DNA of 57,780 nt from NCBI GenBank assembly GCA_002633005.1, contig NMRA01000514.1:188001-245780 (forward strand). Reading direction: 5' to 3'. The stretch comes from Phoronis australis. Taxonomy: Eukaryota > Phoronida > Phoronidae. Positions 37,757-49,640 of the stretch are shown here, one piece after another. Position 1 is the stretch's first letter. Every line of letters begins with the position of its first letter. The notes beneath the pieces were generated by a model that saw only the letters and a list, made by a program, of their open reading frames with translations, searched no databases and was not told the origin of the DNA. The position numbers and the translations under genes are program-made.

Positions 37757-40555
37757 ATAGTCAGGTTTGTTGTGTCATTTTGTTGGAATTTTTTGGGGGA
37801 AAGTAGAGACTATACATTTTAGGAAACCTCATGGAATGACAAATCAAAAAATAATTTATTCCATTTTGGTGGCCATCTTGGCGGCCATCTTGGATTTTTA
37901 AAAAGGGCGCCCGTAAAATAAATTTTTCTCAGTATCTTTGCTCTTGGGTCACTTAGAATGTTAGTTTTAAAGTCTGCACCCACATTTTTGTGGTAAAGAA
38001 ATCTGAAAAAGCAACTTATTAACCCCATTTATTAGCAGCCATATTTCTAAACGCATTCTTCATGTAATCCAACACATATGATCACTATCTTACTTTCTTG
38101 TATATTTTGTTCGAAGCTTGTTTCCCTCAAGACACTTAAATTAAACCAGTATCTAAACAACTTATTTACGTTTGCAGAACATGAAAGTATGTTTTTGTAG
38201 TGTCAATAGCCTTTCAAAACTTTCAAATCAGTCTATAGACCATTACTATCCCCATCACTGCCATCACTGTCACCAGGAATCACATAATCATCACCATTCT
38301 GACATTCTGCACTACACTGACATGGATCTGTGTAAGGTAGGTCCTTTGATCGGCAAGAGCATCTTTGGGAACTTTTTTGCTCTGGCGTCTAACCATTTCG
38401 ATGATGGCCTTTGGCGCCGGAAGCTCGTCAGTTGTGAGGGTATCAGCCGGTCATCTTTGTCCTTGTAAATTCATTCTGCAATGGGTCAAGGAACTCATGG
38501 CCCTGTGGTGAGTATGCAGCACATGTAAAAGGGGGCTAATCTCAAAAAAGGTTCACCTGTTGCTTCATAAGCAGTACAAAAAGTCCGCAATGCATTGATA
38601 TCATCAGTGTTTGCCTTCAAATATATATTCAACCTACAGAATGGACCAGTGTTGTCTGTCCATGTAAAAGCATGGAAAACCGGAAGAGCCTTTGCCCGGA
38701 CAGCACCTAGTGTTGTCCATACTGGATCCCAGATGCCATGGGGACTGAAGTATTTCTGAGAAGCCTGTCATAATAGGCAATGGCGAGTACCAGTAAATCT
38801 GTGTCGGGTAAAAAAAACATCAGCTGAAAATCAGGGACGTTTTGATGTGATGCCAAAACTGAATGATGTATTAGCAATATATGTGCTTGTTCCTGATTGT
38901 TTTCTTCTAAGCGTAGATCACGTCGGTTGCTCTTTGTGCATACTGAAGCTGAAGTAATGGCTATCTCGTCAGAGTCTTTGCTATATTCAAGTGTTTTTGT
39001 AGACAGATATTCAGTAATTTGCGCCTTTTTTGGTCTTGGGAGAGGAAACGGATCATTGGGATGTTCTGTATGCAAGTCTCATCTCTTATCTGGTACTGCA
39101 CTTGGCCCTTTCTTTGCCTCCTTTTTTCTCTTGTAGCTGGTTTCAAAGAGTTGTCTTTGTGGGTGTCAACAACCAGAATGATATCGTCATAATCTCCAGT
39201 TAAGAACATCACTTCAATACTATACACACAATGCAGTTTTGTGGCTTGGGTGAACACACTCAGTGGATGCTGTTTACATGTTTTCTGGATCTAAAACCTC
39301 TCTTGCAGCGGACTGTCCTGTTATAAGACGTCTGCTTCGGAAAGTTTCAGCAGAAGGTGGATTCGATTCGACTTGTCTGTGCATGGCAGTACTGCCCCAC
39401 TGGCAGCAAAGATTGCTCTTGGTGTTAGGGTGAATTCATAGTGGCTGATAACATGTTTCTGGTCGATTTGCCTACAGCTGGTCACCCAGTACTGTAGCTG
39501 GATTGCCATGGGTGAGTAGATTATGTCTAGTTGTTGCTGTGCCAAAGAAGTCGGCTTCTATCCAGGCATCATCTATGCCAGAAATCTCTATGGACGTCCG
39601 AAGAGCTCTCAGAGATGCCATTACAGCATGCAATTCACCAAGTCTTGGGTTCACTGTTTGTTCAGGTCTGGTATCTAGGAACTGCACAACCCTCTGGTAT
39701 AGACACACGTCACATGAAGTGACAGTTGGATGAGCTTTGTCAACAAACAGCCTCCTCAACTGGCTCGTCTGCATAACAACTGTTAGCAGGGTCGATCACT
39801 CATGGGCCACCTCTGGAAAAAGTGATAAGGGGCCAAGCTCAGTGAAAGACTGGCTTGTAGGGATCAGTGAGTTGTAGCCCGCCCAGCAGGCTACAACTTC
39901 TGTTGTTCTCGTCATTGATCCTCAGCCTGGTTACTGCCAAAATTACCTGCCATCCGACTGTCAAAGGCAAAATGTATTTACATTGAGTAGAAGAGAGCTG
40001 GTTTCCAAAGTGAACAGGGGAAATAATATCGAAATCTTCAAAGATATGTCTCAAATGCCTTTTCAAAAAAATGTAGATATACATGTATACTGTAAATAAA
40101 GGTTAATCTGCGTTACTGGGATTCCTGTAAATATTCTGAGGGTTTGTAGCTGCTATTAAAAATCATTTAGATTATATGCATTATTTTAGAAATAGTGTTT
40201 TCAATTCCTTACCCCCAAAAATGCGGGTGCAGACATTAAAACTAACATTCTAAGTGACCCAAGAGCAGAGAAATTCCAAGATAGCCGCCAAGAAAATTAA
40301 AATTTCCAATTCATTGACTTCAGAACTGCAGGTGTAGCCATAAAAACTGAGTTAAACATTCTCAGTGACCAAGGGCGGATATTTTACCGGCGCCATTTTT
40401 GAAAATCCAAGATGGCCGCCAAGATGGTCACCAGAAAAATGAAATAAATTATTTTCTGATTTGTCATTCCATAAGGTTTCCTAAAATGCATAGTTTCCAC
40501 TTTCCCCAAAAAAATTCAACGAATGTCAAAATTTGGACATAGTGACCCTGACTAT
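37757..40555 (-). mobile_element. Composite DNA-transposon-like element with long inverted ends and a broken ORF
   Basis: Left end (37757-37995) and right end (40215-40555) are inverted copies: ATAGTCAGG, AATTTTTTTGGGG, TTTTAGGAAACCT and GGTGGCCATCTTGGCGGCCA recur as complements, and so does TAAAACTAACATTCTAAGTG. Inside, minus-strand pieces run in order 39774-39472, 39257-38961 and 39075-38707 in different frames: SGIDDAWIEADFFGTATTR; DDIILVVDTHKDNSLK; LIHHSVLASHQ then FFLPDTDLLVLAIAYYDRLL. The family is a repeated cnidarian type as far as I recall, but I cannot name it. The right end contains an extra internal duplication. Confidence 0.55.
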
Positions 40556-40808
40556 GATCTGCGGCAGCCTAATGCAGTGCTAAAATCAGCCACTACCAGC
40601 TGACACTTTGTTGGTTTCTTATAATGTATAAGATCATGTTGAAACTTTTCATTTAGACGATTTACCATAAGTGTTTCTTCTGAGCCGCCATAAGAGCAAT
40701 GTGTATAATTCGATTTTCGTTTTCAGCCCTCTGTATTGGGCGAAATTCAAATTTACGCAATGATTACAATCTAGTCTGAAACTAATTTAGTAGTACACGT
40801 CAATATTT

Positions 40809-41422
40809 TTACAAGGTGACATCGATGGCCGAGCAACTGGTAGCTTGAAGAGTTGCAAAACACGTCAAGAATGAAACTGTTAAGACAAGTACATTTGCAG
40901 TGTTCAAGGACGCCGAGCCATGGGTTGTTGACTGAGTCTTCATTGACGTTGTCTGTTCCAATGTGGTTGTCATAGCGACAGACGTTGTGACAGGTGGCGC
41001 TGATTCCGTTATTGTTGTGGCAATCGTGTAAGTGGCGGGCGAGGTTGATAAGGACGTGGTCGGTGAAACCACTGTACACTGGCCGATTTTCACGTCGTCT
41101 ATGGCAATCACTGCGTTTTTTATTCTCGCCGTGGCTGCAAATACAAGCTGTTGTTTTGCTTCGGCGAAAATCGGCACATTCCGGGCATGTTGCCACTCGT
41201 TTTTCATATCCTCACCTCCTTTGCTGAAGACGCTTTGTCCACTTTGGGTCACAACGAGCGTTAATGGATCTTCAACTTCGCTGGCGTTGCTGGTGTTGTA
41301 GAGGAAGTAATAGAAATCGACGCACCAGTTTGACCGACCGATGATCGGGTTAGAAACGACCAGAGCATCGTATGAAGTTTCCGGTAATGTGGTTTCGACA
41401 ATCTCGAATAGGAGGACATACC
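40809..41422 (-). CDS. Gene B exon 6: MAM3 rest, Thr-rich stalk, hydrophobic C-terminus
   Basis: Acceptor TTTTACAG, phase 1, stop TAA at 40811-40809. MAM3 continues GYVLLFEIVETT, CVDFYYFLYNTSN and NAVIAIDDVKIGQC. Then about 55 residues rich in Thr and Ser (likely O-glycosylated stalk), a small-residue site (HGSAS) and a hydrophobic NVLVLTVSFLTCFATLQ about 15 residues from the end. This fits a GPI-anchor signal or a single membrane span with a minimal tail. Confidence 0.85.
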
Positions 41423-44400
41423 CTGTAAAACAGTAAAAACAGTAATGTCATCTCGAAATAGATACAATAACTAAAAATAGATAGATAAAAATAAAATTCA
41501 AATTTACTCCGCTAACTGCAAGTCGGTACGTTAGACTAAGTCAGAGTCCTTTTTACATGACGAAGTGCCTGCCATTACCAACCTGGTCCAATTTCGTTCT
41601 TGGAATGTCTGAAGCATTCTTTCAGTGATGAAACAAGCTGGAACGAGCGGAACGTCACAACTTTCACCAGAAGACTGGAGAGATCGAATTAACTACTCAA
41701 TAAACGAAGCACTGTTTTCTTGCAAGAGTAAAATCTTACCAGTCGAACAATAACAATGTCATAACAGCTAACACAAGAGCGTTATCTGGCCAAAAACATG
41801 ATTTGAATGCAACGCCATCCATTCAGTTCTTACTCAGATTGCACAACGCTTCGTAAGTTCTTCCATTAAGTTTTCCCGATTTTGAGGTCCTGCTGCATGA
41901 GAACTAAATGTGTGTGATGGAGACGCGCTTCCCCATGGCTGCATTCTTTAGACAAGAATTTTGCGAGTGGCTAGTGTGCGTGGCGATATCTTGCGTGGTC
42001 TTCCGTTCTTGCTAGATTCTTGCGTCAACTAAACGCAATCCTGTATCGGCACAAGGTGGCCACTGGTCTGAATCGTATCGATGAGGGACACTTCCGGTGT
42101 AAGAAAAATATGCCACATTGACTAAAGACGTCTTCAAATGGGCCTTTCGAGGGTCATGTCGATTGCCATATACATTCCATGTGAAGCAGCCTATAAGTTA
42201 GTAAACTGTTCGAAATGAAGCCTGAGACCCGTTCCAACAAAACTGACTTAGCTAAGACAAATCCTAAATTTTAGTAAATTTTAAAATTAAAGTTAAATTT
42301 GTCTCAAAACCAATTCAAAAAGAGATCTTAAGTTTGAATTAACTGTGTGACGTTAGTTTTGTCTTAAATTTCACTAACTAACAGAATGTGGAAGTTTCAA
42401 AGTGCGTAATTTAAGACAAATCTTTAACTTAAGTCAAAAATGAACTTAAGTCAGTTTCTTGGAACAGGCCCCTGGTCTACAGTCGCACGCTTTCCGCTGT
42501 AGGTTGTCGCAGACGTTGTTTACTACGGCTCATTGCGGGAAATAGACTATACTACTAAGATCGCCAATTCAGTTAATTTTCAATAGACAAAATCTGTGAT
42601 CGTGTCCACAAAGTGCGAACAACATTGTTATTGGCCGAGAAGCCGCTATTCACTAGCTACGCCAACCTCCCGTTCAGTAACGCTAGGGCCTCGCTAAAAA
42701 GCAAGACTTCGCGAGATTACGTGAGATATTGCCGTGCATTTTAAATAAGAACACGTGACTTTGACTAGGTTTTAGCTAGGTACTAGCGTAGGTCCTAGCG
42801 TCTACTGAACGAACGCCAGGCGTGCGTTCAGTAGACGCTAGGACCTACATGTACGCTAGGACCTAGCTAAAACCTAGTCAAAGTCACGTGCTCCCATTTA
42901 AAATGCACGACAATACCTCACGTAATCTCGCGAAGTCTTGCTTTTAAGCGAGGTCCTAGAGTTACTGAACGGAAGGCTGGTTTGAGTCTCGGTTTTACTT
43001 CCGGCAAGTAAGTCGTCTGCTCACTAAGTGGTGCCTCTTCTAGGAATTCCATATGAAAATATTGTCTACGATCTGTGGTGCGGGAGTCTCTGAGAAGACA
43101 GCAGTTCTTACAACCAGGATTCATGTGCACTTAGACAGTCGCAACTTATGTACTAACCTGGTGTTGGATGCCCGGCAGACGGCAGGCTTGTGTTGGTGGC
43201 ATTCACTCGGCGCCAGGTGGCGGTGTGATCGATTTGACTCTGTAGGCCACACATTGAGTGCTCGAAGTCGCAATCCATTTCATATAGAAACCTAAAATCG
43301 AAAGCATATCGCTGAAGTTGTGTTTCGTAGCTAAAATTTTGAGTGGGCCTTTACAAGAATCCAAACCCGGTTTCGTCTATTAACATTTATTACAAACGGC
43401 TTTCTCATCTAGTTCTCTGAAACAAAAGAATGCTCTGCAACAACACTCAAATATTTCGAGCAAAGTTTAAATTTCCTTGAAAAATCTGTCAGGCAAATAT
43501 GACTTACCCGCCAAATTTAGGGAAAAGCCATTCATCAAGAATCATAACATCCCAACAGTGACAGAGAAAGCATGAGCTTTTATTTGAAACCTGCTTTTAC
43601 CATCCACGTGGAACGCAAATGGTGCATTACCATGTGATAGAACGAGGATTGGTTGAAATACCGAAAGCTCTGGCTTTGGTTTCATTTTAAGAGCTCTTTT
43701 CAGGGCATAAAATTGATATAAAGATTAGCTATGCAAAGCATGAGAGTAAAATATTTTTGGACCAATGCGATCCACTGAAAGTGGTCTAAAGCAGTCTTAT
43801 TCCATCGGCATTTTATTTTGCCCTCTACTTCAAAAGGAAATTACTCACAAAGACATACTTCTGATGTCTTCAACCTTACCCAATCATTCCTGGGTTTTGT
43901 TTTGTTTCGTGAACGTGGCTTAAGATTTAAGACAGAAAGTTGACCTTACGCACCTCAAAACTATTTCTGAAAAAATAATTAAAACCTCTTTTTAAATCAT
44001 TGTTTAATCATTTATTTTGACACCAGCGTTTTTCAACTATCATTCTAGCAGTGCGTTCTAGAAATAAGCGCTTACTTCTACTCAGCCACTATATGACGTC
44101 GTACCCAGACAACCAACTCGAGTATTAAATGGGATAAGCTGTGTGCCAGGCCTATATTCTATAACTGCCTGTACGCATGCGGAATATGAATAGGTTCACC
44201 TGTCCGCCATATTTGTTTTCTGCGGTGAATTTGTGACTGTCCAGAAACTTTTTCTTCGGATGACGTCAGCAGCTAGCAGAAAATGGTAACAAATTTGCCA
44301 CTATTGGACACAGCAGGCTGCGGTGTTATAAAGGTTCTTAAACGAATACCTTTCTGAGCGCACTTTTGCTTATTAGTATTAGTTCTTCAACGCGCTGTTA

Positions 44401-47400
44401 TGGTTCATAAAGGAATCAAAACCTTTCTGTACTTACTCAACAGGCAGAATTGCTTATCCGTTGTGTACTCATGATCACTTTATATATTCCAATCGCGTCC
44501 GTGCTCTCAAATCTCAAAATGGCGGAAGACTCTCAGATTGTTCAAGTGACCACGTAAATGATGGCACCGTTAGCTTTGGACTGAATGTAAACTTTTTTTG
44601 ACTGAACATAACGAATAACTAATTCAGAGCAGTGAATAAGCAGCACTACGTGTAAATTAAGCAACAGCGCGCGTTGAATAACAACAGAAAGAAAATCGTT
44701 TAAAAAATTGAGCGCGTTGCATTATCACGCGTTAAATAACTAACTCAGCGCCTTGATTACCCAGTACTACGCGTGAAGCAAACGCGTTGAAGAACAGCAG
44801 AAAGATATTCGTTTAAGAACCAATTTACCTCGTTGATTATTCAATTCTACCCGTTGCTTGAGCAAAAGTGCGTATTGAATAACTACATTTCATCGAGCAA
44901 AAACTATGAATCACTTAAAGGGTCATAGAGTGTGAAAAACAGACTAAATTGCACTACTGAAAGTGGTTCTCTACCACTGAAACAGTCAAACTGTTCACGA
45001 TTTGTTCGAAAAGTCTTTGAGTTCCTGGACGATTTGAGATGTATTTGGAGTACAGTGAACGGGAAATGTTGAAACAGTTGCTATGATATCAGTGGCTATC
45101 CACATAACCTCGGATATTGGAAGGATGGCTTAAGTAATTCAGTTCATTCCAAATATGGTAAACCCGCCAAATACGTTGCAAAATCTGATATTACTATACG
45201 TAGCAAGGTACACAGTGACGTCACTCGGAAGTAGGTGAACTTCGTATCGAATGAGCATAATTTCAAGTACATATATATTATTAGGGGGGGAGAAAACTGT
45301 ATTGGGATGAAAGAGTTTTTATTTCGTCTGTGTTTCAAAAATAGTGAGACTGACGATTTCATCTAGAAATTCTTGCAATATTCAAAGTGAATAACTCACT
45401 TTAGTATCCTCCAAGAAGCAAACTGGCCACGATCTGTTTAAAAGTTATTTTACGAGTTTTTGCGTGACATACCTGGCAAACTTGTTAATCTACAATCTAC
45501 AGCCTACACTGGGGCTATAGCATTAGATAGTGTTCTGCTTGACTGAGTTTGTGACATAACGCGTAGTTACCAAGATTGGTGAACCAGCTGATAGCAGTTG
45601 GAAATAGAGGAAAGTCAAGTGTCATCATGCAAGACTTAGCATGCGTTACAAGGAAAAACAAAATATCCTACCTAACAGATGGGTCGGGTACCTTCTTAAC
45701 AAATGGGCACATGTATACTCTCACGTCGTCAATGGCTACACGTACTCTCGTTCTCGGAAGTGACGTAACCACTGAAATGACCAATCTGAACTTTCCTGGT
45801 GTGGACAAGGGGAACACCAGACGAGTCCAACCAGCTTTGTTTCTGTTAAGCGTGGCATTGATAATTTCATCAAGATATTGTTCGCTGCTGTAGTTATAGA
45901 CATGTAGAGACCCCTGGCCGTACTGGTAGTAATAAAGTTCCGAGCAGTACGTATAGTTGTTGAAGGGCACATCAACGTCAAAAGTTACCAGCCAGCCATC
46001 TTTGTCTTCGCCCTGAGTGGAGTAGCTTTCTGCATAACTGTAGTAGCCTAAAACAAATTTAATTTTGTATGATAAAATATTTATTTAAACAAACTAAGCG
46101 TCATGGGCCTGGCGACTGATCAACAAGGTGAAAACTATGGGATTAGCCATCAACAAAGTTCTTGGATATCATATTTTTCTTTAATTCATATTTTTGCCAG
46201 ACGTGCCTTTCTTTATGGGTCCTTAACAAAAAATTATTCAGTGATCTTCATATTTTTTGTCAAGTTTGTTATAGACAAAGACCAAAATACAAGTACGAAC
46301 ATTTAAAAATTATTCAATCATAAATTAAACATGACTTCACGGCTTTTTCGCATACTGTGTCGAACCCCCCTTTGGTAGAAAGAAATTTTCACACAAGCTT
46401 TAAGTCCAACCTTGTCCCGAATTAAATGAGGCTCTTTCAACACATAGGAGGATTCTGGGGGGCAGGGGGCCGCTTCCGCCCCCTTGGCTGCAGCAGGCAA
46501 AATGAAGCGAGAAGAAATATTGAGTTCAGTAACTAGAACTGGTGGCTTAGACCCCAGACAGCGGCGGAATCGTGTCCCCGTTTACTTTTTCTTTGTAGTC
46601 CATCGATAGATTTCCTGAAGAGCTGGTGCCCGTTCGAACAAAACTGACTTAGCTAAGACAAATCTTACATTTCAGTAACTTTTAAGGTATAAGTTAAAGT
46701 TGTCTGAAAACCAATTCAAGAAAGAGATTTTAAGTTTGATTTAAGTGTTTGACATAAGTTTCGTCTTAATTTTGACTAACTTACCAATTGTGGAAGTTTC
46801 AAAGTTTGGAATTTAAGACAAATCTTAAACTTAAATCAAAAATTAACTTAAGTCAGTTTCTTGAAACAGGCCCATGGTCCACATCGCCAGTCCCTCGCAA
46901 CTTTCAGGCCGCCTGTGTACATGCAATCACGCTTTGCCCGATTTCCCAAGGCAACATATTGCCCACCCCCTCCCCCTTATGGTATGATATATCCGCCACT
47001 GCAAAATGTCATCATGTTAAAGCAACAGATGTTAGTATACGAACTTCATATGTTTAGTTTTTGAATTACGTCACAGCTGAATTGCATTGAGTTTTTTATA
47101 CATGTTTAATCGTTTCGATGACCGTTTTATAGGAATGTGAATATAACTTGGTCCAATGATCCTTACCTTCATACAGGTCTAAGCAAGGTCAGAACCTATG
47201 TTAATAGCTGTGCATCTTAGAGATGTTCTCGTGAGAATGTAAGGTTGAATTACCTTTCGCTGTTCCCGTTGTGTGGTCAACCATGGGTCTGCTTTCATCC
47301 TCTTTGTGCGCTTGACCAGCCTCAGACCAGGTCCAGTCAAAGTCATTGAAGCGATCATTTGTGAACATGCAGCTACTACCTTCAAAATCACAGCGTAACA

Positions 47401-48921
47401 ACGGTTCTGCTGGTGGTGACGGCCACGATCCATTTTTCTCGCATCCAAAAAGTCGAATGTCGTCAATTGCGACAACCCCGTTGTCAAGGGATACGTTGGC
47501 ACGCACGTGTATTGAATAAGTGTCTTCCGGAAGTTCCATAATTGCTCTTTGCCACACTGTTCTGTTTGGGGCGCTCAAATTGAGCCATGTCTCGTGCAAT
47601 GTTCCAGCGTCCAGTGTTACTGTCAAAGCGTGGAATCCACTACCATTAGTGAAATGGTAGAACTCGAAACATTTAGACTTATTTTCGAAATTCACTTCAG
47701 AAGTAAACACTGAAGCTTCGATATTGGATCCGTTGAGGTACAGAAAATGTCCTGAAATAAGTACCAGTGTCAGTCATTATTCTCATTCAGTCATGCAAGC
47801 TTAGAAAGCGTGACGCTTCATATGTCAAGCTATTCTGTGTCAACAGTGTTTCTTAACTTAATCATTACCTCTCTGTCTCTTGTCTGTTTCAGAAGACAAA
47901 AATCATTTGTTCAAGAAAACGTAAACATGAATCCATCTGAGAGAGGAAGTAGTTCCTCTGTTAAATTATTTTCTGATAAATCCTTCTAAAGATACGTCAT
48001 CTGGGAAGTTTCGAGGCAAGTTGTTTTGCAAATTTGACATGCAAGTGTACAGAAAGTCTTCTCGCGATATTGTTTCACACGTGAGCTCGTGTACATGTTG
48101 GATTTACTAGCAGCTCACGATAAAAAAATGGCCGCTACTAAAAGAGAAAACGGCTAGGCCGGAAGTGTTGAATTGTGGGAGTACACTTGTCCTCACGGTA
48201 TGAGTCGAGATTCATGTAACAATTAGACGCTGCCGAAGGATTTACTTTAAGCGCAACCATGAACTCTGTATTGCCTACTCACCCGACGCATTCCGGTACG
48301 TGTGATCTACAGATGGCATGTATCGGCTCTGTCCTGCAGTCGCGTTTCCTTTTGTGACAATCCAGAACCTGTCCCACTCAATCCACTCACAGGATGATTC
48401 AAAATCACATTTCAAGTCTCCCGGCTGATACGCAGAAGAGCTCGCTAAAAAGAGCAAGAATTTTCACTCATGTCGTGTATGAAGTGTATTTTCAATTGTT
48501 ACGTGTTTATCTGTGTATGAATACATTTCATATTCACTTTATTCAATGCCAAAGCACAACTGTCACATGGGCTAATTGATTCCTACAACTTGACAGGTTA
48601 GAGATATGTACACAGAGTGACACACATATTTCAAACAATCTTTATATCTAGATGAATAACCTGGTTAGATAAAAATCTCTTTAAGACAATAATGTAGGCT
48701 TTCATGTATAGGTCCAACGTATTTCTACGTTAATATTGATTTGCATTTGGACTTAACGGTGGCTGATATACTAAAATCTCCTAATACATTGCTATTGCGT
48801 AAGCTTTCTTACACTTTAAAATATAAGTGTTCGTACTCTTGCATAGCTTTTGTGTTATGCTTTACAAACCTTGGAGTGCAGTAAGTCCTGCAAGAAGAGT
48901 GAGAGAAAGCAGTTCATCCAT
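40809..48921 (-). CDS. Gene B: three-MAM-domain surface protein, 6 exons, minus strand
   Basis: Exons in order of translation: 48921-48870, 48444-48283, 47751-47254, 46047-45672, 43291-43158, 41422-40809; total 1836 nt, 611 residues plus stop, all phases matching (1,1,1,2,1). Layout: signal peptide; MAM1 about residues 27-175; MAM2 about 189-351; MAM3 about 369-523; Thr/Ser-rich stalk about 524-577; hydrophobic C-terminus. MAM domains mediate extracellular adhesion in meprins, neuropilins and receptor phosphatases. No protease, kinase or phosphatase domain is present, so this looks like a cell-surface adhesion or glycoprotein coat component. It converges on gene A. No closer relative can be named from sequence alone. 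Confidence 0.8.
42229..42474. mobile_element. MITE copy 2 (GGGGCCTGTTCC family, inverted)
   Basis: Reverse-orientation relative of 11948-12192: starts CCCGTTCCAACAAAACTGAC and ends AGTTTCTTGGAACAGGCCCC. Lies in gene B intron 5. Confidence 0.7.
42669..42974. mobile_element. Foldback element (150-bp inverted arms) in gene B intron 5
   Basis: Left arm about 42669-42811 and right arm about 42825-42974 are near-perfect complements, sharing CGTTCAGTAAC, AGCAAGACTTCGCGAGATTA, CACGTGACTTTGACTAGG and TTTTAGCTAGGT. The 13-base centre is AACGCCAGGCGTG. In a transcript of the intron it would form a hairpin of about 145 bp. Confidence 0.8.
43158..43291 (-). CDS. Gene B exon 5: MAM3 start
   Basis: Not visible as a long open frame; found by phase. 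Acceptor TTTTAG, donor GTTAGT, phase 2 to 1, 134 nt. Encodes FLYEMDCDFEHSMCGLQSQ, then DHTATWRRV and LPSAGHPTPG: the CdFE..mCgl start of a MAM domain. The usual DhT segment before exon 6 is shortened, so a tiny extra exon cannot be excluded. Confidence 0.7.
43292..45671 (-). other. Gene B intron 4
   Basis: AT-rich intron of 2.4 kb. At about 44630-44890 two diverged copies of a 110-130 bp unit (shared GTTGAA-AACA-CAGAAAGA-ATTCGTTTAA) form a weak direct repeat. Nothing else supported. Confidence 0.45.
45672..46047 (-). CDS. Gene B exon 4: MAM2 rest
   Basis: Phase 1 to 2, donor AG|GTAGGA. Contains TYCSELYYYQYGQGSLHVYN and RVRVAIDDVRVYMC, closing the second MAM domain. N-glycosylation sequons NYT, NYS, NAT. 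The phase-2 end demanded a further exon before the last one, which led to 43158-43291. Confidence 0.88.
46626..46876. mobile_element. MITE copy 3 (GGGGCCTGTTCC family)
   Basis: Same orientation as copy 2: starts GCCCGTTCGAACAAAACTGA and ends AGTTTCTTGAAACAGGCCCA. Sits in gene B intron 3. Copies 2 and 3 both differ from copy 1 at about a fifth of positions by eye, so the family is not young. Confidence 0.7.
47254..47751 (-). CDS. Gene B exon 3: MAM1 rest and MAM2 start
   Basis: Phase 1-1, 166 residues. Completes MAM1: CFEFYHFTNGSGFHALTV, then VVAIDDIRLFGC, the conserved aiDDi.l..C end. MAM2 starts LLRCDFEGSSCMFTNDRFND with FDWTWSEAG and MVDHTTGTAKG. Several N-glycosylation sequons (NGS, NLS, NRT, NVS). 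Confidence 0.9.
48283..48444 (-). CDS. Gene B exon 2: MAM1, first part
   Basis: Phase 1-1, acceptor CTTTTTAG, donor GTGAGT. Encodes GDLKCDFESSCEWIEWDRFW and the SVDHTYRNASG segment, the standard CdFE..lC.w start and DhT..g.G segment of a MAM domain. Confidence 0.85.
48870..48921 (-). CDS. Gene B exon 1: signal peptide
   Basis: ATG at 48921 with an in-frame TGA three codons upstream. It encodes MDELLSLTLLAGLTALQ and stops at a GTTTGT donor in phase 1, which joins to exon 2 as Gly/Ala. Hydrophobic core is clear, though the N-terminus is acidic rather than basic. Chosen because it is the only ATG-to-donor exon upstream that fits phase and gives secretion. Confidence 0.65.
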
Positions 48922-49640
48922 GGATCTTCACCAGGTAAACAAGGCCGTTCATATCGCAAGCAACTTACTGCTACGTGAGGGCTTATCTGTGCTTGATTCC
49001 AACTTCCACTCGACCTTGATGTTATATTGCTAGTCATGTGACATATTGTAATCTGAAGGCTAAGGCTGGGAAAAGGATGTTTAAAACCTATCTTGAACGG
49101 TAACACCTGTAAATTTGGTTCCTACATTATGTTAAGAGCCCTGAGCCCACTAGTGCCATGAATTGCCAAATGTAACGAATTGCTTGACCGTATTGGCGTG
49201 CTTTTGTTTACGTCACCGTGAGAATCACCTTTTAATTCAAACACCTGCGAATAACATTCGCACGCAAGGGTGTTCTATTCAGACCCCTATTTAATACAGC
49301 TGTTGTTGGCCTTTTGTTCTTTGTGCTGGGATCTCGCCGGTGATAAAGCAACATGGCACGAAAATGCAGCTTCACCTAATTGACGGGCTTACATTTGCGT
49401 GATTGAACTCTCGTTTTCTTATTTTTTGTCATTCTTTGCTAGGACTACCTGGTTATCCCAATATATCTAAAATAACGAAATTCCGTTGAAGTTAGGCTTT
49501 AAGCTTATCGCATAAATTTGTACATTTTTACACCTCAAATTTTAGTTTTCTTTTTCCAGTTTTCCCTGGTTTTAAGCTGATCAGTCTTTATAGCAATCTG
49601 ATTTTTGTTCCATTTGTTTGTTACTTCATGAAATACGAAT
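48922..49640. other. Upstream of gene B, no further feature
   Basis: Probable promoter region of gene B on the minus strand. I see no clear TATA box within 60 bases of the start codon and no repeat signature. Confidence 0.4.
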
